Shown here in pieces: positions 1-8,386 of a stretch of 64,000 nucleotides of DNA (position 1 is its first letter; each line of letters opens with the position of its first letter). Source of the stretch: Halococcus agarilyticus. Its GTDB lineage: Archaea > Halobacteriota > Halobacteria > Halobacteriales > Halococcaceae. Below the pieces are notes generated by a model. It saw nothing but the letters and a program-made list of their open reading frames with translations. It had not been told where the DNA came from and ran no database searches. The stretch lies in the NCBI RefSeq assembly GCF_000334895.1, contig NZ_BAFM01000005.1, positions 114,825-178,824 on the forward strand. Direction: 5' to 3'. A program made the position numbers and the translations under genes.

Positions 1-44
1 GCGACGCGTTTCAGGCGGCCTGAGAGCGCGCTTCGAAGGACGAT

Positions 45-290
45 TTAGCTCGCCGACCGGCGTGTCGACCGAACCAGGCCGATCGCGTCGCTGGCGAGCA
101 CGTAGCCGACGATCAGCAACAGACTGCCGAGCGCCGTCATCCAGACCCCGACGATATCGCCGCTCGTGCCGAGCGCCTGCAGCCCGTTCAGCTCGACCAC
201 GACCCCGATCGCCGCCGCACACAGCGCCCCGATCGCACGGACGGCGGCCGCACCGAACTCCGTTCCGAGTTCCAACAGCGTCTCCTGCAT
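45..290 (-). CDS. Small two-TM membrane protein, unknown function
   Basis: An 81-residue protein with two hydrophobic stretches, about residues 15-33 and 46-66, the second containing VWMTALGSLLLIVGYVLAS. Between them lies a short loop, and the C-terminus is basic and rich in Arg/Ser, so it probably sits in the cytoplasmic membrane. I do not recognise a named family. It starts with ATG, and the divergent neighbour begins 92 bases away. Its acidic/hydrophobic composition and codon third-position GC look like the surrounding genes, which is why I accept it in spite of its size. Confidence 0.6.
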   Translation of the reverse strand: MQETLLELGTEFGAAAVRAIGALCAAAIGVVVELNGLQALGTSGDIVGVWMTALGSLLLIVGYVLASDAIGLVRSTRRSAS

Positions 291-381
291 TATCCACCCT
301 CACTCGACGTGGCCCGAAAGCGGTTGCGTTTCGGGCGGCCGAACCGAAACCGGTTTGCTCGTCACCGGCCCGAACGTCGAT

Positions 382-609
382 ATGGGACGATACGGCGATC
401 TGAACTACGCACGACTGACGAAAACCGGCTTCGCCCTGGGTGTCGGTCTGTTCGCGCTCGGGGTCGCCGGTTCCGCGATCGGTCCTGCAATAGCCGGGCC
501 GCTGCCTGGCTGGGAGCGAACCCTGCTCGTCGAGGGCGAAGTGGCCGGCATCCTCGTCGCCTTCGTCTCGGTGTTCGGCTTCGGGATCGTGCTCCCACTG
601 ACCGAGTGA
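382..609 (+). CDS. Small haloarchaeal membrane protein, unknown function
   Basis: A 75-residue protein beginning MGRYGDLNYARLTK, with two predicted membrane helices (about residues 16-41 and 52-72). The N-terminal motif and the closing GFGIVLPLTE resemble a small membrane protein I have seen widely in haloarchaea, but no function is known to me. The reading frame is open further upstream, but the ATG at 382 is the first start that gives a protein with haloarchaeal composition; the upstream part is Ser/Pro-rich and looks non-coding. It is divergent from the gene ending at 290. Confidence 0.65.
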   Translation: MGRYGDLNYARLTKTGFALGVGLFALGVAGSAIGPAIAGPLPGWERTLLVEGEVAGILVAFVSVFGFGIVLPLTE

Positions 610-772
610 CCGTCCGCTGGACGGACCACCAGATAAGGAAGTAGCACTGAGAGCCGGATTCTCACATCACAGGTTGTCGACCTGTTGGAGTCGGCGCGCG
701 AGATACAGGGCGCGAATCGGTCACTGGTCAGTCGTCATCTGGAGCGAGAACGGCGTGATAGATACATGTGAA

Positions 773-976
773 CTACCTATCGGCGTATTTCTCCCTCCAT
801 CTTGGAGTTACGTACAATACCCAGAGGATGCTAAAGAGTATCCAGAATACGCCGCGAAACAGGCGTGAGTCCGATTGAACGGTCAAACCCCACGCAAAGG
901 AAGACAGGCCAAGGAGGAGACAGAAAATGCCCAAACCCACCGGAAACCAGTAGTTGAGCTTCGTGACTTGGCTCAT
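773..976 (-). CDS. Small two-TM membrane protein in a lower-GC patch
   Basis: A 67-residue protein with helices at about residues 9-31 and 38-57 and a basic C-terminus (TPRWREKYADR). No family is recognised. It lies in a patch (about 660-1200) whose base composition is clearly more AT-rich than the genes around it, which suggests recently acquired or decaying DNA. The second helix, rich in Phe, Trp and Ile, has the look of a real membrane protein. It may be an orphan gene from a mobile element; this is inference. Confidence 0.5.
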   Translation of the reverse strand: MSQVTKLNYWFPVGLGIFCLLLGLSSFAWGLTVQSDSRLFRGVFWILFSILWVLYVTPRWREKYADR

Positions 977-1391
977 TTCTCTCTACACCACCTAACATTC
1001 AGAGCGGGAAAATACTATCCCAATGTCATCCGCTCAAAGGGAAATGGACCGATCGATTCGCACGCTCATCCTATCGGTCTGTTCGACTCATTCAGTATGA
1101 AACAAAAGGCGACGGCTTACTGAATACACCCTCTGTATCTCTCATGGCATCTCTGACAGCCGTCGGAGAGCATACAAAACAACGGATGGGTTCGATTGCT
1201 CATCCCCATGATCGTCCGTGCTCCGCTGCGTTCGGTCTAGCCGCCACACCGCGGCTGGCGAACGTCTCCTCGGTGGGAACAGAGGGGACTACTCCTCGCC
1301 CGATCGGTCGCTTTTCTCGACCGCGACAGTACGGAATCGGGGGTTCCCGTCGTCGTCTCGAACGATTCCTTCGTCATCCGGTCCGTCGCTG
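977..1391. other. Gene-free stretch of lower GC
   Basis: About 415 bases without a convincing gene. The first half is AT-richer than the window average and has short frames only; the second half is GC-rich, but every frame through it is rich in Arg, Pro and Ser without hydrophobic or acidic patterning. No tRNA-like cloverleaf, terminal inverted repeat or transposase fragment could be seen. Confidence 0.5.
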
Positions 1392-2042
1392 CTATCGCTC
1401 ATTGCCGGAATCGCCGGGTTCCAGCCGCAAGTACCTTCCCGTGAGGAGATACCACGCGACGACGCCGATCGCGACGGTGCCGACAGTCAGGACGACCCAC
1501 CCCCACACCCCGCTCGGCGCGAGCGCGAACAGGAAGGCGGCCATCGCGAGGTACGTGATCCCGGCGAGAAGGGCGACGAGGGTCTGACGGAAGCGGCGCG
1601 CGTTCGCCCGCAGTACCTCGCGATTTCGCTCGACGGCGTCGGCGTACGCCCGGAGCAGTAGTGTGTTGTACTCGTCGTCGCCGTACTCCCCGTCGGCGAT
1701 CGTCCGCGCGGCGTGGGGATGCAGCCCGACGACGACCGTACTACTGAGGTACGTCACGATCGCGCCCGCGACGGCGGCCACGAGCCCGACGACGCCCCCA
1801 GCGACGGCGACGACCGCCGGCAGGCGCGTGGCGGGATCGCCCCCGCCGAACCGGGAGACGAGCGAGACCGCCGTGAGCACCAGGCCGAGCACCACGCCGA
1901 CGAACCGCGTGACGTACGCGGCCTTCTGGTCGAAGTCGTCGACGGCGTCGATCTGGGTGTCGATCACCCGTTCGAGCCGGTCGACGGCGTCCGCGCGCGA
2001 CGCCGCTCCGTCGGCGTCGTCGCCGTCGCTCTGCTCAGCCAT
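1392..2042 (-). CDS. Four-TM membrane protein, unknown function
   Basis: A 216-residue protein with an acidic soluble N-terminus (residues 1-40, rich in Asp), two helices at about 45-67 and 74-99, a soluble loop of some 50 residues with many charged residues, and two more helices at about 152-174 and 178-199. The loop between helices 2 and 3 and the N-terminus would lie on the same side of the membrane. I do not recognise the family. It runs in the same direction as hisF but is 87 bases downstream of it, so co-transcription is possible but not shown. Confidence 0.7.
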   Translation of the reverse strand: MAEQSDGDDADGAASRADAVDRLERVIDTQIDAVDDFDQKAAYVTRFVGVVLGLVLTAVSLVSRFGGGDPATRLPAVVAVAGGVVGLVAAVAGAIVTYLSSTVVVGLHPHAARTIADGEYGDDEYNTLLLRAYADAVERNREVLRANARRFRQTLVALLAGITYLAMAAFLFALAPSGVWGWVVLTVGTVAIGVVAWYLLTGRYLRLEPGDSGNER

Positions 2043-2129
2043 CCGACGATGGGATCGTCGTCCTGCCGGTCGTGACGTTACGTGACGCTCGATGGGGGCC
2101 GATGCCTGATGCTCGACGGACGGCGGTGC

Positions 2130-2942
2130 TCACAGCCGCACCGGAACCCCGCGGTCGGCGAGGTACTCCTTGACGTCGCGGATCGAATACTCGTCGAAGT
2201 GGAAGATCGATGCGGCGAGCGCCGCGTCCGCGTTCGCTTCGGTGAACACCTCGTGGGCGTCCTCGGGGCCGCCACAGCCCGACGAGGCGATGACCGGCGT
2301 CGAGACCGCCTCGCAGACCGCCCTCGTGAGCGGGACGTCGTAGCCGTTCTTCGTCCCGTCGGCGTCGATCGAGTTGACGAACAGCTCGCCCGCACCCCTC
2401 GACTCGGCCTCGCGCACCCACTCGACGACGTCCCGTCCGGTGCCCTCGCGCCCGCCCTTCACCGTACACTCGAACCAGCACGACTCGCCGTCGACGCGTT
2501 CGTAGTGTTCGCCTGCCTCGTCGTACCGCCGACGCGCGTCGACCGAGATCACGATACACTGGCTGCCGAAGGCCGCCGCACCCTCGGTGATGAGTGCTGG
2601 ATTTTCGAGTGCAGCGGTGTTGATCGAGACCTTGTCCGCGCCCGCCCGGAGGGTCTCCCGAACGTCCTCGCGGGTGCGGATCCCGCCGCCCACGGTCAGG
2701 GGGATGAACACCTCGTCCGCAACCTGAGAAACGACGTCGAGCATCGTCTCGCGGCCGTCGGCGGAGGCGGTGATGTCGAGAAACACGAACTCGTCCGCGC
2801 CGGCCTCGTTGTACCGCCGCGCCATCTCCACCGGATCGCCGGTGTGTTCGAGGTCCTCGAAGTTCACGCCGGTGTAGACCGCCGGCTCGCCGTCCTCGTC
2901 GAGATCGACGTCGATGCAGGGAATGATGCGCTTCGTCAGCAT
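2130..2942 (-). CDS. hisF: Imidazole glycerol phosphate synthase cyclase subunit HisF
   Basis: A 270-residue TIM-barrel protein that closes the imidazole ring of histidine: with ammonia from HisH it turns PRFAR into imidazole glycerol phosphate and AICAR. The start [15 protein letters not shown] carries the first catalytic Asp of the family (CIDVD), and the second lies in [15 protein letters not shown]. The phosphate-binding loops TVGGGIRT and ASSGCGG are present. A much longer upstream frame exists, but the ATG at 2942 gives the normal family start and length. No other his gene is in the window, so the pathway is scattered, as is common in haloarchaea. Confidence 0.95.
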   Translation of the reverse strand: MLTKRIIPCIDVDLDEDGEPAVYTGVNFEDLEHTGDPVEMARRYNEAGADEFVFLDITASADGRETMLDVVSQVADEVFIPLTVGGGIRTREDVRETLRAGADKVSINTAALENPALITEGAAAFGSQCIVISVDARRRYDEAGEHYERVDGESCWFECTVKGGREGTGRDVVEWVREAESRGAGELFVNSIDADGTKNGYDVPLTRAVCEAVSTPVIASSGCGGPEDAHEVFTEANADAALAASIFHFDEYSIRDVKEYLADRGVPVRL

Positions 2943-3054
2943 TCGATGGGTGGTCTCGAACGGGCGCAGTGTTGACGGTTTCGACTGGGCCGCCCGGCGC
3001 GTCGGCGGGGCGATCATCGGTGTGTTTTTAGTGGCACGACGCCCTCCGGCCGGT

Positions 3055-3330
3055 ATGAGCGACGACGCACCGACCGAGCCCCGCGAGTCCGAACCAGGCC
3101 AAGAGCAGGCGACCGACACCGCCGAGGAGACGATGGCGGAGGGCGAGCGCGAGGAGCGCGACTCCCATCCCGACGCAGCGGGCGAGGGCACTCACGGCGG
3201 GGTCGAACCGGTCGCGACGCGCGAGACCGCGCCGATGAGCGCGTTCGGCGCGCGCCAGGCCGGGATCGGGGCCGTCGTACTCGTCGTCGGGTTGGTCGTC
3301 GTGTTCGCGATCCCGTTCCTCCTGGCCTGA
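3055..3330 (+). CDS. Small acidic protein with C-terminal TM helix
   Basis: A 91-residue protein. The first 65 residues are very rich in Glu, Asp and Gly and are probably disordered; the last 23 ([20 protein letters not shown]) form one membrane helix, giving a tail-anchored layout. The family is familiar as a small conserved haloarchaeal protein, but I know no function. The start at 3055 is the first ATG with this composition. It is divergent from hisF (112 bases) and convergent with the TbsP-like gene. Confidence 0.65.
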   Translation: MSDDAPTEPRESEPGQEQATDTAEETMAEGEREERDSHPDAAGEGTHGGVEPVATRETAPMSAFGARQAGIGAVVLVVGLVVVFAIPFLLA

Positions 3331-3416
3331 GTCGAGAAGCAAAGAGCCCGCGACCGGAGCACCGACCGCACGAACGGATCTCTTTCGGCGGCGATGCACC
3401 CCGATCGACCGACGTC

Positions 3417-4247
3417 TCAGGCGGCGTTGGCCGCGAGCATCTCCTGGGCGACCGCTGCGAGCTCGTCGATGTCGGCTTCCTGGAGGCGTTCGTCGCCGAG
3501 TAGCAGGCGCAGGCGGGGCCGGCCCACGTCGATCGGCACCTTGGTGGTGTCGATCAGTCCCCGATCCTCGAGCCTGGTCTTCGTCCGGGAGAAGGTCGCC
3601 TTGCTGGCGACGCCGGTGTCCTCGCCCCACCGGCTGATGTCGTAGAGCTGGAGCTCGTGTTTCGCCGCGACCAAGAGGCTGATCGTCACCTCGTCGAGCC
3701 CTTCGCCGTCGCCGCGCGCCGTTTCGAGCGAGTCGAGTACGCGCGCGAAGTCCGCGTCGACCTCGTCGCCGAACGTCTCGGCGAGCGTCTCGTGGACCCG
3801 CGAGATCGGCGGCGTCCGGAGCGAGAACGGCTCGGCCTCCTCCCACGCCGCCTCGTGTTTCTCGCGCGTGCTCGCGACGAACTCGTCGTCGTCGGTGCCG
3901 AGCCCCGCGACGAACTCGCCGGCAGACACGACCGTGACGACCGTCTCGTCGGTGACGAGCAGCGAACTCATGCCGGTGCCCTCGGTCGTCCGCAGCGAGA
4001 GCGTCTCGCTCGCGACGAGGTCCGCGGTCGTGCTGGCGACGATGAAGTCGTCCATCACGCTCTTGAGCGTGCCCTCGCGTGCGAGCAGCCGGACTGTCGG
4101 CGGCTCGTCGAGCTCGTCCAACACCTCGACGAGTTTCTCGACGGCTGCCGCCGACGGAAAGGCCACGAACGCCTCACCGGTCGTGTCGCCGAGGACGGTT
4201 CGGTGGATTGCCACGACGTCCGACTCGACAGTCTTCAACGAACTCAT
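3417..4247 (-). CDS. tbsP: TbsP-like transcriptional regulator (DUF5821 family)
   Basis: A 276-residue cytoplasmic protein. It resembles, from memory, the haloarchaeal regulator TbsP (suppressor of trmB), which in Haloferax volcanii acts with TrmB on glyceraldehyde-3-phosphate dehydrogenase expression. The N-terminal part (1-130) is a mixed alpha/beta domain with DDFIVASTTADLVAS; the C-terminal part has the strongly conserved block DSLETARGDGEGLDEVTISL followed by a winged-helix region (SKATFSRTKTRLEDRGLID) that should contact DNA. A TATA-like box lies 25-34 bases before the ATG, which implies a leaderless transcript. A TrmB homologue is encoded at 13899-15002, so both partners are in this window. 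Confidence 0.75.
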   Translation of the reverse strand: MSSLKTVESDVVAIHRTVLGDTTGEAFVAFPSAAAVEKLVEVLDELDEPPTVRLLAREGTLKSVMDDFIVASTTADLVASETLSLRTTEGTGMSSLLVTDETVVTVVSAGEFVAGLGTDDDEFVASTREKHEAAWEEAEPFSLRTPPISRVHETLAETFGDEVDADFARVLDSLETARGDGEGLDEVTISLLVAAKHELQLYDISRWGEDTGVASKATFSRTKTRLEDRGLIDTTKVPIDVGRPRLRLLLGDERLQEADIDELAAVAQEMLAANAA

Positions 4248-4271
4248 TGTACGTGAACCAAGAGACTCGTG

Positions 4272-4281
4272 CTATTTAATT
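4272..4281 (-). promoter_or_regulatory. TATA-like box of the TbsP-like gene
   Basis: Read on the minus strand the sequence is AATTAAATAG, 25-34 bases upstream of the ATG at 4247, the distance expected for a leaderless haloarchaeal transcript. It is a sharp AT island in GC-rich DNA. Confidence 0.6.
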
Positions 4282-4408
4282 CGACTGGCTCAATAACCCA
4301 AAACACCGAAAATCGTTCGCTTCGAGCGACAGTCAGACCCCCTGACGTCCGTCGCGCCCGGTCCCGTTCTCGGGGGATTCCCGGACGAGACGACCGAGAC
4401 GACACGAC

Positions 4409-4777
4409 CTACAGCAACGCACCGAGCACGGCACCGGTGAGCAACGAGAGCCCGAGGACGCCGCCGGCGGTCGCGATCGGCACCTGGCTGGCGCGAGCAC
4501 CGGCCCGACGACGGGTGTCGCTCTCGGTCGAGACGAGGAAGACGACGCCGGCGACGGCGAACGCGAGGCCGATGACGAGCCCCCAGAGAAAGGTGAGGGC
4601 GGACGCGTCGGCGATGGCGATGGCGACGGTGCGGCTGAGAACGAATCCGGCCCCGGTGATGATCGGCGCGCTGCCGACCACGCTGGCGCGGTTGACGTCG
4701 TTTCGGGTCCTGTCGGGAGTGAGCCAGTCCACCAGCGACGGCCGTGAGGACTGCAGTCGACGGCGGCGACGCGACAT
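4409..4777 (-). CDS. Three-to-four-TM membrane protein, unknown function
   Basis: A 122-residue protein with an Arg-rich N-terminus (MSRRRRRLQSSRPS) and helices at about residues 34-53, 57-81 and 99-121. No family is recognised. The frame opens earlier, at an ATG at 4822, but the ATG at 4777 is preceded by a strong ribosome binding site (AGGAGGAG, a few bases upstream), so I prefer it. The positively charged N-terminus predicts an N-in topology. Confidence 0.6.
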   Translation of the reverse strand: MSRRRRRLQSSRPSLVDWLTPDRTRNDVNRASVVGSAPIITGAGFVLSRTVAIAIADASALTFLWGLVIGLAFAVAGVVFLVSTESDTRRRAGARASQVPIATAGGVLGLSLLTGAVLGALL

Positions 4778-4876
4778 GCTCTCCTCCTGTGAAGCCGTCC
4801 GACATAATTCTTTGTCAGACATTGGTCAAATGATCTATGGTTGTGCGGCGAACGTGCTCCGTCGCTCGCGCCGGCG

Positions 4877-5968
4877 TCAGTCGAGCGGGTCCTCGAGGTC
4901 GCCGGTGATCGCCTCGAACGCGTCGGTCGCGGTCACGAGCCCGATCACGGACTCGTCGTCGGGATCGAGCACCATCGCGACCTCCTGGTTCTCGGCCTGG
5001 AAGCGGTCGATGAGGGCGCTCACGGGGAGATCGGCCGTGACGGTCACCGGCGGGGTGGCGACGGACTCGATGTCGAGTTCGCCTTCCCGAAGGGCGTCGA
5101 CGTTCGAGAGCACCTCCGGCGTGTAGACGACACCCACGAACTCCTCTACGGACTCGCCGACCAACGGGAACCTGGTGTGCTGGCGCTTGGTCATCAGTTC
5201 GAGGTTGTCCTCGATCGACTCCTCGGTCGAGAGCGCGACGATCCCCTCGCGCTCGACCATCACCTCCGCGACCGAGACGTCGCCGATCTCGAGCGCATTG
5301 ATCACCTCCTGCTCGCGCTCGTCGGAGAGTTCGCCGCGGCTCAGCAGCGTTCCCATCTGGCTCCGGAGTTCGCCCCGCGAGGCGGGACGCTCCTCGCCCT
5401 CCTCCATCTCCTCCTCGGCCCACGACCGCGTGATCTCGACGCCGAACACTCGAAGGATGGCCTTCGCGAGCCAGTCGCCCAGTCGGATGATCGGCCCGAG
5501 GACCTTCGTCCACGCGTAGAGGACCGGTGCGCCGTACTTCGCCACGAACTTCGTGCGCTCGATCCCGAGGTAGGTGGGGGCCTGCTCGGCCACCGTGAGG
5601 TGGAGCAGGTTGATGATCGCGAGCGCGAGCACCACCGAGAGCCCGGTGTGGCCGGCCCCGCCGCCGCCGAGGAGGCCCCCGAGACCCGTCGCACGCACCA
5701 GGGGATCGAGCGCCGCCGCCAACGCGGGCTCGGCCACGACGCCGAGCCCGACGCTGGAGATCGTGATTCCTAACTGACAGCCCGAGAGGTAGATCTCGAG
5801 CTGTTCGGTCATCTCCCACGCACGCCGCAGGCCACGGTGGTCCTGAAACTCCGCCTCGTCGAACTGCCGGACCCTCGTCATGGCGAACTCGGTCGTGACG
5901 AAGTAGCCGTTCGAGAGCAGGAGGACGACGCCGCCGAACAGCCGGAGCACCGTGGCGAGTTCTACCAT
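4877..5968 (-). CDS. CNNM/CBS-pair membrane protein (HlyC/CorC family)
   Basis: A 363-residue membrane protein. The N-terminal CNNM (DUF21) part, residues 1-170, has a helix from residue 3 with NGYFVTTEFAMTR, the family's usual entry motif, then helices around SGCQLGITISSVGLG and VVLALAIINLLHLTVAEQAP. Two CBS motifs follow (about 215-275 and 285-345; VGVVYTPEVLS and IGLVTATDAFEAI), the likely nucleotide sensors. The C-terminal CorC_HlyC domain of longer members is absent. Relatives are linked with magnesium/cobalt efflux, but substrate here is inference. The start at 5968 begins directly with the first helix; the upstream frame is non-coding in character. Confidence 0.85.
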   Translation of the reverse strand: MVELATVLRLFGGVVLLLSNGYFVTTEFAMTRVRQFDEAEFQDHRGLRRAWEMTEQLEIYLSGCQLGITISSVGLGVVAEPALAAALDPLVRATGLGGLLGGGGAGHTGLSVVLALAIINLLHLTVAEQAPTYLGIERTKFVAKYGAPVLYAWTKVLGPIIRLGDWLAKAILRVFGVEITRSWAEEEMEEGEERPASRGELRSQMGTLLSRGELSDEREQEVINALEIGDVSVAEVMVEREGIVALSTEESIEDNLELMTKRQHTRFPLVGESVEEFVGVVYTPEVLSNVDALREGELDIESVATPPVTVTADLPVSALIDRFQAENQEVAMVLDPDDESVIGLVTATDAFEAITGDLEDPLD

Positions 5969-6152
5969 CTGCCGATGGTTTTCGGTCGTTGATGGTAAAC
6001 GCGGCGATGTCGGTCCCTGATGGATGACACAACAGGATGTTCGTACCCGGATGGTGCCACGAGAGCCACCTCTCGCCTCCCTCTGTCCCGGGTTGCTCCG
6101 CGCTGAGGGTCGTCGGTTCACAACCCCACGATTCTACTGCTTGCCTAACGTT

Positions 6153-6158
6153 CATAAC
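6153..6158 (+). promoter_or_regulatory. TATA-like box of the subtilase gene
   Basis: CATAAC lies 25-30 bases before the ATG at 6183, within an AT-richer segment (TTCATAACTC), fitting a leaderless or nearly leaderless transcript. Confidence 0.4.
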
Positions 6159-6182
6159 TCTTGGTCGGAAACAAAGGATGGT

Positions 6183-7655
6183 ATGTCACACCATACGCGA
6201 CGGCAGTTCCTGAAAGTGAGCGGTGGCGTTCTCGGTGGAATCGCGGCCGGAACGACCGTCACGGCGGCTGAATCGCGCGATCGATTCATCGTCGACTTGC
6301 GTAGCGCCACGGAACGCGACCTCGCTGATGTCGACGTGATCCACCGGCTCGAACAGATCGACATTGCGATCGTCAGGGGCAGCGAGTCCGATGTCGCTGG
6401 AACGCGGTCGTCACCCGACGTGACCTTCGAGTTCGAGGGACCGGCGGTCGACGCCGGCGAGGCGAAACCGTCGAACACCCCATCGCTGTACGACATCCAG
6501 TGGGACAAGCAGGCACAGGACGTTCCGGACGTTCACTCGACGACATCGGGCGCGGGGAGTCGCGTTTCGGTCATCGACTCGGGCGTTCTCGCGGATCACC
6601 CCGATCTCGACGTGAACACCGAGCTGTCGGCCAACCTCACCGACGACGGCGGCGACTTCACGCCGGTCGGGGGCGACGATCACGGCACGCACGTCGCCGG
6701 CACCGTCGCCGCGACCAACGCGAGCGGCGAGGGCGTCATCGGAACCGCGCCGGACACCGACCTCGTCGCCATCCGCGTGTTCTCGGCGGAAGGCGGCGCA
6801 GCGTTCGGCGACATCATCGCGGCGATGGTCTACAGCGGCGACATCGGCTGTGACGCCGCGAACCTGAGCCTCGGTGCTTACCCGATCCCGCTCGACGGAG
6901 AGGGGGTTCAGGTACTCGTCGACTCGATCGAGCGCGCGACAGCCTACGCGAACGAGCAGGGGACGTTGATCGTCGCCTCCGCCGGCAACGATGGTGCGAA
7001 CCTCAACGACGACCCACCGGCCGAAGAGATCCTTCCGCCGGAGCAGCTGCCTGACGACCCGGACGAGATCCCGGAGCGACCGTTCATCAGCCTGCCGAAC
7101 GAGGCCGACAACACCATGTCGATCAGCGCGACCGGGCCGGTCGGTTACCGCTGGGACGACAAGGGCAACGGCAAGTACCGCAGGAACCACCGCGCCGCGC
7201 TCAACCACCTCGAAGAGCCGACGACCGACCCGGCCTTTTACACCAACTACGGCTCCGAGGCAGTGGACGTGAGCGCGCCCGGCGGCAACGTCGGCTCCGA
7301 CGTGCTCGCCACACCACCGGCGGATCGGCCCGAGAACTGGCTCTACGACCTCGTGGTGAGCACGACGTTCACCGTCGAAGGTGGGGTGCAGGATCCTGGT
7401 TACGGCTGGAAAGCCGGCACGAGCATGGCCTCGCCGCAGGTCGCGGGCGTGGCCGCGCTCATCGCGAGCCTCGACCCCGACGCCAGTCCCGGCGAGGTCA
7501 GAGACCGCATCGAATCGACCGCCGCCGACATCGGCGAATCGGAGTTCCGCGGCGAGGGCCATCTCGACACCGCTGCGGCCGTGGGAGGGAGCGACGGCAA
7601 GTCAAACGGAAACGGTAACGCGAACAAAAAGGGAGGGAGGGGCAACGGCCGATAG
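6183..7655 (+). CDS. Tat-exported subtilisin-like serine protease (halolysin type)
   Basis: A 490-residue S8 peptidase. Residues 6-29 form a twin-arginine signal (TRRQFLKVSGG), so it is exported folded. A propeptide-like region (about 33-90) precedes the catalytic domain. The triad is visible: Asp132 in VSVIDSGVLADHPDL, His167 in DDHGTHVAGTVA, Ser414 in GTSMASPQVAG; Asn269 in SAGND would form the oxyanion hole. An insertion at about residues 275-345, rich in Pro, Glu and Lys, separates the Asn and Ser blocks and is longer than usual. The C-terminal tail is a short Asn/Lys/Gly-rich segment rather than the Cys-rich extension of classical halolysins. Monocistronic by position. Confidence 0.9.
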   Translation: MSHHTRRQFLKVSGGVLGGIAAGTTVTAAESRDRFIVDLRSATERDLADVDVIHRLEQIDIAIVRGSESDVAGTRSSPDVTFEFEGPAVDAGEAKPSNTPSLYDIQWDKQAQDVPDVHSTTSGAGSRVSVIDSGVLADHPDLDVNTELSANLTDDGGDFTPVGGDDHGTHVAGTVAATNASGEGVIGTAPDTDLVAIRVFSAEGGAAFGDIIAAMVYSGDIGCDAANLSLGAYPIPLDGEGVQVLVDSIERATAYANEQGTLIVASAGNDGANLNDDPPAEEILPPEQLPDDPDEIPERPFISLPNEADNTMSISATGPVGYRWDDKGNGKYRRNHRAALNHLEEPTTDPAFYTNYGSEAVDVSAPGGNVGSDVLATPPADRPENWLYDLVVSTTFTVEGGVQDPGYGWKAGTSMASPQVAGVAALIASLDPDASPGEVRDRIESTAADIGESEFRGEGHLDTAAAVGGSDGKSNGNGNANKKGGRGNGR

Positions 7656-7737
7656 ACCCCGTCCCTCGCTGTCCAACGATTCGTCGGTGGGGCCGTCGTG
7701 GTGTACCGACGACGAGATGGGAGACCCGAGTGAGAAG

Positions 7738-8298
7738 CTACTGCTCGACGGCGCGCTCGCGCCACGTGAGGAGCCACCCGCGCAGCGCCGCGAGACCGGG
7801 CCGGCCGTCCCGGTTCCAGACCACGAGCGCGAGCCCGACGAGCACGATCTGGAGGAGGAAGAACGGCGTGACCTCGATGCCGAGGAAGTGTGCGAGGAAG
7901 CTCTGGTCGGTCTCGGAGGGCGGGAGGTCGAACACCGGCCACACGAGGTACGTGAGGTAGCGGAACTCGCCCGACACGAACGAGAGCACCCCGTCGGCGA
8001 ACGGGTGCGAGAGGTAGCCCACCGCGAACGCGACGCCGATCGTGGGGCGACCGCGCCGTCTGGCATACCACACGACGAGCGCACAGATCACGCAAGCGGT
8101 GAGCAGCGAATGCGCGAGCGACCGGCCGCTCGCCAGCACGCCGACCGTCCACGCCAGGGGCTTGTCCACGAGGTCGGGGAACTGCGTCCCGAACGCGACG
8201 GCGAGGGTCGCCACGCTCCCGGGCACCCGGTCGAACCGCCACCGGCTCAACCCGGAGTACAACAGATAGCCGACGGCGAGATGTCCCCACGGCCACAT
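7738..8298 (-). CDS. YdjM/DUF457-type membrane-bound putative metal-dependent hydrolase
   Basis: A 186-residue integral membrane protein of the LexA-regulated YdjM type. The family motifs are here: an N-terminal HLAVGYLLY with His6, GTQFPDLVDKP with Asp residues, RSLAHSLL, and GYLSHPFADGV, which together supply the His/Asp residues thought to bind metal. Four to five helices are predicted (about 5-16, 28-45, 60-78, 88-100, 147-162). The catalytic role of the family is presumed, not proved. The gene stands alone, 88 bases from the M24 gene behind it in the same direction. Confidence 0.8.
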   Translation of the reverse strand: MWPWGHLAVGYLLYSGLSRWRFDRVPGSVATLAVAFGTQFPDLVDKPLAWTVGVLASGRSLAHSLLTACVICALVVWYARRRGRPTIGVAFAVGYLSHPFADGVLSFVSGEFRYLTYLVWPVFDLPPSETDQSFLAHFLGIEVTPFFLLQIVLVGLALVVWNRDGRPGLAALRGWLLTWRERAVEQ

Positions 8299-8386
8299 GG
8301 ATGCCGGTAACGATGGCGGGGGTTTACCCGCTTCGAAGCCGGCGCGTCGCCGTCGGTCCAGCGAACGCCGGGAGGCGGAAGCTCGC

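Noticed and set aside
637..771. A short frame without start codon, with QVVDLLESAREIQGANRSLV, that resembles the end of a helix-turn-helix protein.
   Set aside because: It opens after a TAA with no ATG or GTG and is only 44 codons long; at most a remnant. Not enough to call a gene.
1144..1661. Two 147-codon plus-strand frames in the gap at 977-1391 and over the four-TM gene.
   Set aside because: Both are Arg/Pro-rich and overlap the better-supported minus-strand membrane protein.
7400..8296. Antisense frame over the subtilase end and YdjM-like gene.
   Set aside because: Arg-rich shadow with no motif; the true genes in this interval have clear catalytic motifs.
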